From Chloranthus sessilifolius (lineage: Eukaryota > Streptophyta > Magnoliopsida > Chloranthales > Chloranthaceae): DNA of 64,000 nt. The stretch is from assembly GCA_021018995.1 (NCBI GenBank), contig CM037584.1, forward strand, positions 148,693,317-148,757,316, given 5' to 3'. A program made the position numbers and the translations under genes. The notes under the pieces are model-generated. The model was not told the origin of the DNA and made no database searches. It worked only from the letters and a program-made list of their open reading frames with translations. This document shows positions 11,229 through 22,179 of this stretch, piece after piece (within the stretch, counting starts at the first letter, position 1; each line of letters opens with the position of its first letter).

Positions 11229-12314
11229 TCAGAACTGTAGCCCATCTAGCGACGCCTGCATCTCTGTCGGTGTCATTCGGCGCGCCGCCTCCAATGCCTC
11301 AATCTAAGTCTTCTATGCGGCTATCATCTCAATGAACAAGTCATCGCAACTTGGAGTGTCTCCAAGGATCCATCTCGCCTCAGGAGTGGCGCGCGCTCTT
11401 GTCACCTCTAGGCACGCCTCCTCAAGCTGATGAACCTGCATAACCAGACCAAGTCAAAGAAAACCAATGCACATATATGCAAATATAGAAAAACTTTGAA
11501 AAGGAAAGAGTCATACCATATCCGCCCTCTCTCCCAAAAGTCGCTCAACCGCCGCAGAGGTCACTGGATCAGCAGAAGGCACAGAGGAAATAGCAAACAT
11601 ACGCAACTGCAATAAGAATGAACAAATACATCAAATAATGCTACGATGACAAATGAGCTACGAACATAATAACTAAAATGTACCTGGGAAGGAATAGGAG
11701 CAGACCCCTCAGGGGGAGCCTCAAGAGCAGAGTCCGAAACAGCTTACACACAAAATCAAACAAAACAACACAAAATATGTCAAAACAAAATAGAATAAAA
11801 TAAATCTAAACTGAATTATGCCAAACCAGAAATTATACCTGACTCACAGGGCACAGAGAGGCAGTAGTCGCCTCCCTCGTCTAGAAGTCCATGACAATCC
11901 AACGCTTAAAGACCAACATAATGTTAATAAACTATTAAGAAAGCAAAACAATAACACCCAACGAACTACAATTATACAAACAAGTCGAAGGATTGAGAAA
12001 ACTTACCCAGTGCTCCAGCTCGGCCCGACGCTGAGCCGTAGTTGGATCCTCCCGACTAGAGGAAGTAACTAAAGATAGATCAAATGCCGGAGTGGGACCT
12101 CCAACAATAAGCTCGGCTCTCTACGAATAACAATAAACACATCAGTTGGTAAGCTCATAATGCTAACAATTAACAAAACCATGTTTGTATAGACAGTTAC
12201 CAATCGATCGATCTCAGATCGTAGGTTAGCCTCCACCTCCCGGCAGGCCTACTGTTGACTACGTAGCAACCCCATCATCGCCACATGACTGACAACCTCG
12301 GCCTCCCTCTCGGG
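11229..12314 (-). pseudogene. PMD gene exons 4-9 (C-terminal coiled-coil part)
   Basis: Exons of 114, 114, 42, 60, 90 and about 207 bp are separated by introns of 80, 126, 95, 77 and 81 bp. Exons 4-8 are whole codons and all begin and end in phase 0. Exon 4 reads PEREAEVVSHVAMMGLL; exon 8 reads LRMFAISSVPSADPVTSAAV. Exon 6 may start further upstream. The content is Glu/Arg/Ala-rich. Three in-frame stops lie in exons 4 and 9. Function of this part is unknown. Confidence 0.65.
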
Positions 12315-12411
12315 CTGCCCAAAATAAAACGAGACACCATGACTATATCAGAATGACAAGAAGACTAAGTTAACATGATACATAAGCAATTAAATCAATA
12401 AACTAACTCAC

Positions 12412-13031
12412 CAGGAGCCGTCAGGTCTCCACCAGCAGAGCCCCCAACTCATCCTTCGCTCCCCTAGCCTGAGCAACCGAGGTGTCTAGGGAGCACAACA
12501 TCTCCTCATCAGAACGAGGGGCGCACCCCATCTGCTCCATCGCCCGATGAAGGGAATCTAATACCCCCTGCACACTCGCTATGAGATGGCCCTTCTCCAA
12601 CACGGCCAGTCTCTCCCTTAATGCTGACACTGACTCCAGTCCGCCTACCACAAAGAGCCACTCCCGTGGAAAGGACGTGTGAAGAGGGGCCCCCCACCCA
12701 ATGCCATAAACCACCTCACATACTCTCACACATCCGCCTCGTCACGCACCCCTGTCACCCCGGTCCCCTCAGCTCTAAAATCAGCCATCTGAAGCGCCAT
12801 CCGCTCGGCAAAGTTTTAGCCAGTGGGGGAAGTCATCCTCTTTGCCACCCTGTGGTGAATCTCTGGAGGGACTCCCTCAGTGAGCCCCAGCTGTCGTACC
12901 GCCTAAGATAGGTGGATCCTCTCCACCTTCTCAAAACAATGAACCCATATGTCCACATCAAAGAAAGGCTGGCCAAACTGAATCACTGGCACAGCAGCAT
13001 CCTCCCCATCCTTGTAGGGCCTCCAAATAAC
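12412..13031 (-). pseudogene. PMD gene exon 3
   Basis: It follows a TTGTAG acceptor. VIWRPYKDGEDAAVPVIQF, then FEKVERIHLS, then AVRQLGLTEGVPPE are the PMD W-R-P-Y and V-R-Q-(F/L)-G-L blocks, and EYVRWF closes the domain. A frameshift then leads to a coiled-coil-like stretch (VSALRERLAVLEKGHLIASV). Stops fall at three points. The donor is GTGAGT. Confidence 0.75.
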
Positions 13032-13125
13032 CTACAACCAAACAAGCAAGCCAACCCGTCAATGAAACCTTAGACTCCAAAAGCCCAAATAGAATGATAC
13101 AAAATGTGAACACAATGATATATAC

Positions 13126-13289
13126 CTGCCCCGGATGCATATCCTCAAAAATACCATGCATGGTCTGAAGATCCGAAGTCCAGAGACGACCCGTAGCGTT
13201 GCCCTCCACACATGCATCAGCAGAAACGTGAACCTCACCTCCAACGGAACTCCCGGGCGAAGAAAGGTAAAGTGATCGTACGCCCAAAA
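13126..13289 (-). pseudogene. PMD gene exon 2
   Basis: It follows a TTTTCTAG acceptor and begins FWAYDHFTFLRPG, matching the PMD block W-A-(Y/W)-(D/E)-H-F...R-P. A frameshift separates this from DLQTMHGIFEDMHPGQ at the exon end. The donor is GTATAT. Confidence 0.7.
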
Positions 13290-13380
13290 CTAGAAAATGC
13301 AAAAAGAAGAAATGTTAAATAGCTACCCCCAAAAGACCAAGAAAATAAAGACGTCATGACACTGATTAACTAAAACTCAC

Positions 13381-13756
13381 CTGAAGGAAGGGAAGGAAAC
13401 CTCTTATGGTCGCAATGCTCCGTCCTCGACGATAAAGTTGCTCATAGAGATGCGTCAATGCGACCGCACCCCATGCATAGGTAGGGACCCGATCCAAGTC
13501 CCTAAGAGTCTATAAAAATAACCCGATGATGCATCCCTGAGTCAAAGAAGAAAAGAGTACTGCACCGAGGAAGTGCATCAAGAATGCTCGAAGCACTCTA
13601 TCCGCAGCCAACTCCGGCTCAACTATGGGCTCTCGACATCCACTTCCTCGACAACAGCATCGATCCGAGCCTCAGACGTCTCACCTATCTCCCTCATCAT
13701 GATCCTCTCTAACTCAAAAATAGTAAGATTGTGTCTACACCACCCTCATCCTCCAT
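13381..13756 (-). pseudogene. PMD gene exon 1
   Basis: ATG at 13756 (MEDEGG). After a frameshift and a stop, the frame reads LAADRVLRAFLMHFLGAVLF and, past a TAG, DRVPTYAWGAVALTHLYEQL. The Y-A-W-G-A block followed by L-Y is the most diagnostic PMD motif. The exon ends CTTCAG before a GTGAGT donor. Confidence 0.75.
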
Positions 13757-13924
13757 CCTAAAAGAAAGAGCTCAAAAAACTAAAGAGAATAAAAGGAACA
13801 GCGTCTAAAACGGACAGTCGGATCATAAGATATCGTAAAAACATGAAAACTAGAGTGCAAGGAAACAAGGAAACTAGAGAATCAAAGACAAAAACAGATA
13901 GTGTGAAAATGAAAATTTTTGAAC

Positions 13925-13932
13925 TATTTATA
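13925..13932 (-). promoter_or_regulatory. TATA box of the PMD gene
   Basis: CCCTATAAATAG on the minus strand, 169 nt upstream of the ATG. A tract of CGCG, CACGTG and TAATT motifs lies further upstream (13945-14050), as in the LTR promoters. Confidence 0.6.
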
Positions 13933-14660
13933 GGGCATGGCTAAATCACGCGCTTTAATTCACGTGCTCGATCGAATCACGCACCACCTTCCCCACATTT
14001 AATTCGGATCACACGCCCATCCTTGAGCGCGTAAACAAATTGTCACCCGTTCAAACTAACTCGACACACTGGTTGCGCGCAGCCTATTAGACACGTAATC
14101 ATCTTGTGCACCCACACAAAGGCGCATAAATGCCAATGGCCACCCGCACAGTGACCGGCAACCGCCCTAATCCTGCGCCCCTGGAATCGCGTGCGTCCTT
14201 GCCGGCGCGCAATTTTTTCCTGCACTCGGAGTGAAGCGCACAATTCCTCAGAAACACAGAATATGTGTCCAAAACAGCAGGTGCACAGGACCAAATTAGG
14301 AGACTTCCGACATTAATTACCAACCTAAACTATGCCCTTGTTAAGACCAATCCAAAAACACTCCTAAAATAAAAATATACACCCCAAACTAAACTGAAAA
14401 AAAAAAATGCTCCCCAACATCATTTACACACATCAACTAAGACCAAAACGTAAGAAAATGTCCCCGTCACTTACGCACACCAACTAAGCCCAAACTAAAA
14501 AAAAATGCCCCCAACATGCCCCGATCCAAAATAAATACACCAAATCAAAACAAACTTAAATAAATAAACCACATACCCGACACAAACGAAGTAAGCTACA
14601 AAGTAAATTTACTAAATAACCATAAATGGAATTAAGAAACATAATTACTTCATAAATGAA
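13933..14660. other. Spacer upstream of the PMD gene, no gene
   Basis: From 13940 to 14280 it is CG-motif-rich. From 14400 to 14525 there are two and a half degenerate copies of an AAAATGYYCCC...CAACTAAG unit. No coding signal. Confidence 0.5.
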
Positions 14661-14682
14661 TAAAATAATTACAAAACATATC

Positions 14683-14696
14683 GAGGGCATACCCTC
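14683..14696 (-). other. Conserved stem-loop 3 (module E)
   Basis: On the plus strand GAGGG-CATA-CCCTC, a perfect stem whose sequence differs from copies 1 and 4. Confidence 0.7.
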
Positions 14697-15282
14697 TGAA
14701 TATACAACTTAAAATAAGAAATTTAAAATCCGCACGTTCAAGCAATGCCCGAATCTAAATTTATTAGGGAAATCAGAAATCTAGAAGAAGCCCGGAGGAG
14801 GAATGCACCCTAAACGAATTATGATAATGACAATCTTTCCCCACCCCAAGCCGGCAGAAAAGAAAGAGTGGCTCACGGAAAGCCACCCAGGATCTGCGAG
14901 ATCCACCTTTGGCAGCTCACCTTGGAAAGCATAACAAGAGTAACTGAGACTGAATTCGCAGAGCCTACCGAGGAAAAATGGGCATCAATCACCAGAATTC
15001 TGAACCGGCCTTATCCTTGGGTTTCCTTTCTACCACCTTCTTCTCCTCCACCTCTTCCCTTAGCATGGTAGCAATTCAATTATTACCCCGCATTCCCAAT
15101 CCCGTTCATTCCCAATAATCCTCTCAATGAACATAACTCTTCGAGTTCAATACCCGGGATACAAAACAGAATGGAAGAAAAGGCATTAATGACAAAAAAT
15201 TATGCCCCAAAACTTTTGATCCTAAACTTGAAATAAAATTCAAAACAACAAGAACCAAAGCCTTTGGGCTCACACTTATAAA
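14683..15282 (-). other. Antisense module E
   Basis: From a TATA-like TTTATAAG (15282-15275) to the stem-loop at 14696-14683. An ATG near 15066 opens a short frame MLREEVEEKKVVERKPKDK that stops soon after. Module F has a related start (MLEEEVEEIKVEG then stop). A tiny Glu/Lys-rich peptide is possible but unproven. Confidence 0.45.
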
Positions 15283-15795
15283 CTATACCTTCCTAAATTA
15301 TAAAATGACAAGTATCACACCTTTAAACCTTTCTAATCTAATTAAATCCAAACCAAACGCATACCCCCTTTGAAAAACCACAATCCGTGACAAGCTTAGA
15401 TAAGCCAATAGGAGTAAAACACCCAACAACCATCTAGAACTCTTTGAAAACTCACACACTTCTAACAAGTGTCATCTCAAATTAAATAAAAAGACTAAGA
15501 CAAAATACCCTAACCCTTAAACAAAACAAACAACAAAAAAACTCTCTAAAGCAAGACCCTGACTTGTTTGGGACCAAAAAAAATTGCCTCCGACAAACCC
15601 ATCAGAACCAAGTAAATCCTCTAAACAAAGCTCAAAAAAATAAATTAATTTCGGGATAAACCCTCAATAAATCCGGAATGAATCCAAAACTCTGAGATAA
15701 AGCCTAAACTAAACTAAATAAATCAAATACGCATTGACTAATCCATTAAACGCGTTAAAACAAGTAAATACGCACAAAAAAAAAAACAACACATC

Positions 15796-16282
15796 TTTAT
15801 TCATAATTTAAAATTTTTACAAGTGTTACCGGAGGCATACCTCCTGAAATTACAACCCAAAACGAAAATTGGAAATCCAAAATCAACACAAAGCGAGGAG
15901 CGGAGCGTCCAATCGGAAGCTTTAGGAAGGATTCGTTGGGTAATACATCCCTCCACTTGTAACTCCTCTTCCACCATCTTCACCTCCTCCGCTGCTGCCT
16001 CCCCAATACTACCTTTATTGCTCCCTAAAAGGAATCAATGTGAAGACTAGCGCCCTCATTCCCAATACTGTCCATTGTCAGAATAACACCGTCCCTAAGC
16101 ATCACCATAAGGCAAAGATCACGCAAAATCATGAACATAGGATGAAACAACATCCCAATTAGACGGCTAGATAATCTAATATCACTAAAACATGAATTTT
16201 AGAACATAAGAGATCTAGAAAAAGTAAAACTCGAGACTAAACCAAAGAATGAGAAACAAATGAAGGCTCCCTCGCTTATATA
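15796..16282 (-). other. Antisense module C
   Basis: From a TATA box (TATATAAG, 16282-16275) to the stem-loop at 15844-15831, then an AATAAA at 15801-15796. It is homologous to modules B and D. The short frame MKMVEEELQVEGCITQ at 15983 is not conserved in frame. Promoter, stem-loop and poly(A)-like signal sit in the right order for a transcript of about 450 nt. Confidence 0.5.
15831..15844 (-). other. Conserved stem-loop 4 (module C)
   Basis: On the plus strand GGAGG-CATA-CCTCC, a perfect stem, 30 nt upstream (on the minus strand) of AATAAA. Confidence 0.75.
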
Positions 16283-17399
16283 GAATACGGACTTAATCAC
16301 ACGCCTAGACACGTGTGCTTAAATTATTCATTCACCGCGCATACTGCGCTCCAATCCGAGTGCGTAATTAAACCATCGCCCGCACCAACGGCACGACGCC
16401 CCGATCACGCGCCTCTTGTAAACCACACAACCTTTTCAAATGACACACTCCAGCCGCGCAATACCAAAGGTTGCTCATACACTGACCTGGCAATGCTCCG
16501 ATCCCGCACCAACTATAATCCGCACAATCTTATTAAACGACTACCTCGCACTGCACAACACGAAAAGTCGCTCACACAGTGACCCGGTGACGCCTCAATC
16601 ACATGCAATGATTAGAGCGCATAATACATTCACGCTCATACTCAGACACGTGTAAACAGCCCTTCGAACTTGTGATCGCACGCCTGAAAATAGGCGTACA
16701 ATTATATTGAGTGACTTAAACTAAGCACGCAATGCCTGACTTTTGGATAAAATTTATACCTTCACATCTTTCTACCTCACCTTGATCAAAACTCTCCTAT
16801 CCTATCGCGTAGCCTCACAGGCCGTTTAGAGAGAAAGGAGAGAGGGGCAACCGCTCACGCACATCCCACCACTATAACATGCACACACATGATACCACCT
16901 CAATATTCAGTCCCATCGCAATAAATTAGCCATGCCCTCATGTCCCATCACGAGAAGCCAAAAGCAAATATCCCAAAAATACGGGCACACCGCCAAAAAA
17001 ACTAAGCCAATCATGACGCAACCACAATGTTATTTTTTTTTTCATAACCCAAGATCTGCCAAAGAAAGAAATAAGACACACTTATCGCTCAAATATCCTA
17101 CCAGCATCTCATCGCTAACTATACTAAGCCAATATTCCATCGTAAACATCACTACCCGAAAAAGCTTAGACAATACCTGCCACGCCATATGACAAAAAAG
17201 GGAGAAAGCTCGATCGTGTCCCATTGCTAAAGCAAAGAGCTCTCTCCCAAATTGCTCGCTAAGTAACAGCCACCAGGACTCATCCAGCACACAGCCAAAC
17301 AAAGAAAAATTCCCCAAGTCCCATCGCAACATCACTTCCCCCAAGACGTTTCATCACATTGACAACCGCCAAGCTCTGCCACAGCGGACATGAAGAAAA
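16283..17399. other. Spacer with repeated GTCCCATCGC motif
   Basis: 16290-16720 is the CG-rich promoter-upstream tract of module C. From about 16910 the motif TCCCATCRC recurs (16911, 16941, 17218, 17317). No gene is supported. Confidence 0.5.
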
Positions 17400-18395
17400 G
17401 AGAAGAAATCTCCAAAGTCCCATCGCAGCATCACCCTGACAACCGATCAATCCCATCACGGACTACACAAGCTACGCATAATTCAGGTAAGTACTACCCA
17501 CTTTTCAACTACTCGATATTCCTCCTATAAGAGACAATCATCAATACTTACCGAGAAGGTTAGATGGAGTATCCGGCATGCAAAGTGTTGTCTTGACAAC
17601 CACATAAATTGTCGGGTCCACAAATCCTGTATCGGTGGATCTACTCAGCGACGTCTCCGAAGCCATGTGTTCCGTCGACTTACCATCGAATTGATCTTAA
17701 GTTAAACTCCTAACATTTCAAAACCCTTTACTTACTTTCAAAAAAAAATCCTTTACTTCCAAAAAATAAAAATAAAAACAATCAAACTACCAAGAGAAGA
17801 AACCAAGCAAAGAAAAAAAAAGAGACTCACCTACCAAAATTCACTCCAATTACCAGCCCAATTACCAGCCTAAATCAGTCATTCCCCTGGGAAACTGAAT
17901 AATGAGTATATTTAATCTAAGAACTTACAAACGCCTATTGGAAAAGGAACGCCTGACGCGCATTGGTGTGAGCAATGATGCGCCCGATCTGACATGACTT
18001 GTGAAAGCCTTCGACATTATATTGTATTTTTATTATCAGTCCCTGGACCTTACTAATGAACATTTGTATGACGCCCCCCGGTACTTTGATTGCGTCATAC
18101 CCCTCTGTTTGAATGCCCCTTGCAGCAGGTAGCGACATGCGGTGGGATGCCCCTTGCACCCCACAGATTAGGATATGGTGATTCTCATTTCCGTTTGACT
18201 TTCACTCACAGTAGGTCACGCCATGCGACGGGATGTCCCTTACACCCACGAAATAGGGTACGTTGACTTCCCCCGTCAACTGGCTATGACAGCAAGTCAC
18301 GATACGCCACGGGATCGCACCTGGACATCCACGACATGGAACACGTCTTTCGACAGCTACCACTGGGCTCATGAATGCTCTATTTTACACAAACC
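17400..18395 (+). mobile_element. Tat terminal block, copy 2 (not followed by an LTR)
   Basis: Homologous to 1-1110. The match stops near 18390, where the other copies continue to a polypurine tract and LTR. Here sequence leading to antisense module F follows, which indicates an internal duplication. Confidence 0.75.
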
Positions 18396-18739
18396 AGCAG
18401 TGGCTAGAGACAAAACTATAGAGTTATATATGCATAGAACAGTACCATACAACAAAGAATTTGTATGTACGTCGATACCATTCTAAACCTACTCTAAACT
18501 TAAGTGTATATGTCCCGAAAATCGAAAAAAAAAAAAAGCCCCTACCAATACGCACACATTCACTCCAAAAATGACCACTAGATATACGCCCACAGAAACC
18601 AAATCAAACCAAATCAAACCAAAATAACCCAAAAATGAACCAAACTAAACCAAATCAAACCAAACCAAAAAAAATTTATGGAACTCAAAATAAATGATAA
18701 AAGTCCACAAAAATAATAAATAAACAATGATGAGAAAGC

Positions 18740-19404
18740 CACGTTCATAAATAAATAAAATTATTACAAATTGCACCGAGGGCATACCCTTTGAATATAC
18801 AATTAAAAACTTAAAATTAAAATACTCGAGCGACACGCGCTCGAATGATGCAAAGGGGGAGAGGTGATGATGAGGTGGCCTGCTAGTGCCTCATGAACAA
18901 TTTCCCAACACAGAAACTCAAAGACACACGAGGCTGAGGCATACACCTATGGAAGGCCAATCTAGAAAGCCCCTTAAGGGGTGGTTCACAAAAAGTCAAT
19001 TGACAGAGCCAACCAAGGAGCAACTGGGGAAGAAGCCAAAGGAAATAGTCTGTCTCTTTTCTTAAGCTTTCAACCCTCCCATTTGCAAGACCTCTAGCCC
19101 TCCACCTTTATCTCTTCCACCTCTTCCTCCAACATAGTATCACATCGGGACAGATCAATTACATCGACCCTAGTGCTACTTTGCATTGCCAACACCTCCC
19201 AGACCCAAGACACAATTCATCTTCACCAATCCCTTTAGGACGTAGCACCCAAGAAACAAAATAAAAGGGGAGAAAGGGCATTAAAATAAAACACACCCAC
19301 AAGTTATAAAACTTACAAAAATTACAAATTACAAATTCACAAAATTAGACTAAATAAATAACAAATTAAACACTAAAACCCAAGCCCCTAGACCCCTATA
19401 TATA
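18740..19404 (-). other. Antisense module F
   Basis: Homologous to module E. It runs from a TATATATAG box (19404-19397) to the stem-loop at 18791-18778. The segment around CCACCTCTTCC (near 19115) aligns with 15050 in E, as does AAAGGGCATTAA near 19270 with 15180. The 340 nt to its left (18396-18740) hold nothing recognisable. Confidence 0.45.
18778..18791 (-). other. Conserved stem-loop 5 (module F)
   Basis: On the plus strand GAGGG-CATA-CCCTT. The outer pair is G with T, a wobble pair; the other four are Watson-Crick. Confidence 0.65.
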
Positions 19405-20440
19405 GGTCACAACCATGAAGCCACAAGATGACAAGTGTCACACCCATAGGCACCCTCATCTATCAAAACCCAAAAGAAGACACTTAGCCCCTCTAGGAAA
19501 CACAATCCATGACAAATGGAGATAAACTAATAATCATGAAACATTTACCCCCTAGAAAAAACAATCCACAACAAAATATATAAACCAATAACATGAAAGC
19601 ACCTGACACACCCACCTAACTTCAAATCCAAACCCTCATGTGCTTAACAAGTGCCACCCTAACAAAACAAGAGAACAAAACAAACACATGAAATCTCTTC
19701 CTCCCCCATGACAAGATAAAGAGCAATCCCACCAAATAATTAAAATAAATCAATAAGATAGAATACTAAACAACGAAAAAAAAAGGGATCACTAGGACAT
19801 CTCTGGCTATCCAATAAAACGAAAAAAGACAAAATAAAACGAAATAAGATAAAACAAACAAAACAAAATCAAAGCAAAACAAAATAAAACAAAATAAATA
19901 AACCAAATAATTTAGGAAAGGAAGGACATCTCTCGTAGTCCCATCATGATGACCCAAAACAAAATTCAGGGCACCCCCTGATACCTTGCCACTATCCTCA
20001 GGAATCAAAAGTCCATCGAAGCCCCGAAAAAAAAAAAAAAGACAAAAAAAACAAAAAAAAAAGGAGAAGAAAAAAACACACACACACACACAAAAAGTAA
20101 ATAACAAAGACAGACCAGGCATGCTGCCCCTACAATCTGAAATTAGGGATGCATGTTCCTCATAGTCCTATAGCAATGAGCGAAAACCCTCGAGAACCAC
20201 TCTGAAAAGAAGAAAAAAATAGAGACAACACCAAAATAGGCAACAAACCAAAATAACAAAAGTCCCATCACGATAAAAAGCACAATAAAAAAAATACAAC
20301 AAAAAATATGATAAAAATAAACAAACAATATTCCACCACGATTTGAAAATAGACACACCCCCTCACAATTTCATCACAAAGCAAACAATAATAAATTTAA
20401 AAAAACATAAATAAGAAAACAATCAAACAAAAGAATACAA
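19405..20440. other. A-rich spacer, no gene
   Basis: Long AAACAAAATAAAA runs, an (AC)n stretch near 20078-20093 and several TCCCATC motifs. Minus-strand open frames here are Phe/Leu/Cys-rich translations of A-rich DNA and are not supported as genes. Confidence 0.6.
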
Positions 20441-20441
20441 T

Positions 20442-20893
20442 TTTATTTATAACTTAAAATTTGTACAAGTGTCACCGGAGGCATACCTCCTGAACATATA
20501 GCCCAAAATGAAAACAGGGAACCTAACCTACAACCCAAAACGAAAACATGAAACCCAAAAGAGACACAAAACCCAAAGCGCGACGCACGGAAAGGAGATA
20601 ATCAAATGACACTTTTCCATCCATTTGTAGAACTTCCCTCCCGCCATCTTCACCTGCTCCTAACAACAGGGATGGATGTATACCGCCCCATTGGTCGGCC
20701 GTCTTAACCACAGTGGCACTTCTAATAACTAACCCCTTTCAACCACAGCAGCATTTCCAAGTCACATCACCATCAGGAATCATCTCAGGATGAAAAATGA
20801 GAGAAAAGACATCACAATGGACCTCTGAATCAAAATAACAAAGAAAAATATAAGAAAGGAATAAAGAAAATCAGAAAATCCCACGAATATATA
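20442..20893 (-). other. Antisense module D
   Basis: Homologous to B and C. It runs from a TATATAT box (20893-20887) to the stem-loop at 20490-20477, then an AATAAA at 20447-20442. The ATG at 20711 opens 62 codons (MVKTADQWGG...) with no counterpart frame in B or C, so coding is doubtful. Confidence 0.5.
20477..20490 (-). other. Conserved stem-loop 6 (module D)
   Basis: On the plus strand GGAGG-CATA-CCTCC, a perfect stem, with AATAAA 30 nt further on the minus strand. Confidence 0.75.
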
Positions 20894-22179
20894 GGCACCG
20901 GGCCAATTGCGTGCCTACCATCTAGTGCGCAATCCGATCAAGCACCTGCTCCAGAGCACTCACTTCGAGTTAAGCACGGAAACCCATGCGTGTAATCCAG
21001 CCCCTATCAAACCAGAGAAGCGATAAACCAATCCTGTGCTTCCTGCAAAGAGCATAATTAGAAATATGCCCCAGCTCCGTAGCTCAAAATTCCAATCAAC
21101 ACTCAGGCACTTAAGGCAATGACCAGGCGACACTTCGATTGTTCATGTTAAACCAAGCGCCCAATTCGATTACACACATCCCATGACATGCGTAATTCCC
21201 AAAACAGTGCCAACACGCCCAAACCAGTGGACGAACACCCGATCTAAGACATGGCCAATCCCCCTCACCACCATAATCCACCATATGATTACTACTTTCC
21301 CGCCATGAACCAAGGATCGCACCAAAAGACAAAGCAACCCAGAGAAGATGAGTATACTGCTTCTACTACTGACCAAGAAAGCAACACGGGAAATTACCCC
21401 GACAACACATAAACACCAACAAGAAGGCTTTGAGTTCATGAGAAAAAATTCTAACAAGAAGCACGGCGGCCATAGATGGGTGGTTGTGTGATTTTGCATG
21501 ACTCTGCAATGAGCAAAGTCCTCTTCACAATCCTCCTACTCCAGACGACCAGGTCCCATCGTGTAACACCTTACATGTTGACCAAAAGCAATGACCGCCA
21601 GTGCCCCATCGCACATCACAAGCAACACACATGATAACATGTCCCATCGTGATAGAATGCACACATAATCAACGCCATCCCAACTCTCGATCTAAACCAA
21701 CCCTTCAACCAAACCCATTGTCCCATCAAGACACCAACACTAAAGACAAACCTATCCACGGCACGACCCTTACAACAACCACCCTATCACATAACCCAAG
21801 ATCTGCCAAAGAAAGAAATGAACCATCACTATCTCATTGCGACACCAAGACAACCAAGAAGCCATAAAACATCCTATCACACAATCAGTAGGTCATCTCG
21901 CAATCCACCATAGCATGCGACCAAAAGGGAGGCTCAACCAATGTCCCATCGCGAAGAGCGAGCCCGAACCTCCCAAGTGTCCCTTCACACCTCCAATACT
22001 AAAAACAACCGTCCCATCGCATAACCACCAGGCCCCATCGCGTAACCTTGCATATCAAACAAAGGGGGGGACCCAGCAATGTCCCATAGTGAAGAAGCGA
22101 GTAACAAACCCGAACCTCCTAAGTGTCTCATCGCACCAATAATCACCAATCCCCACCGCGAATACTACAAAGGCCTCCT
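20894..22179. other. Spacer with CG motifs, then GTCCCATCGC repeats
   Basis: 20900-21190 is a CG-motif tract upstream of module D. From 21550 to 22130 the motif TCCCATCGYG recurs about ten times (for example 21562, 21641, 21944, 22008, 22035). No gene. Confidence 0.5.

Larger units (their letters stand above)
11229..13756 (-). pseudogene. Antisense PMD (plant mobile domain) gene with at least nine exons
   Basis: This minus-strand gene lies inside the Tat 3' region. PMD proteins (for example the Arabidopsis MAIN/MAIL1 family) are nuclear and often carried by transposons. Exons, by coordinate: 13756-13381, 13289-13126, 13031-12412, 12314-12201, 12120-12007, 11880-11839, 11743-11684, 11606-11517 and 11435 to a TGA near 11229. 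The introns are 77-126 nt, start with GT and end with AG (the one before 11743 is imperfect). Exon junctions from exon 3 on keep phase 0. Exons 1-3 carry the PMD signature and later exons are Glu/Arg-rich, coiled-coil-like. A few frameshifts and stops make it a pseudogene as it stands. The TATA box is at 13925 and a stem-loop lies at 10815. Confidence 0.8.

Noticed and set aside
19766-20122. 118-codon Phe/Cys-rich minus-strand frame resembling a membrane protein
   Set aside because: Translation of A-rich low-complexity DNA (AAAACAAAATAAA runs); no start context or conservation.
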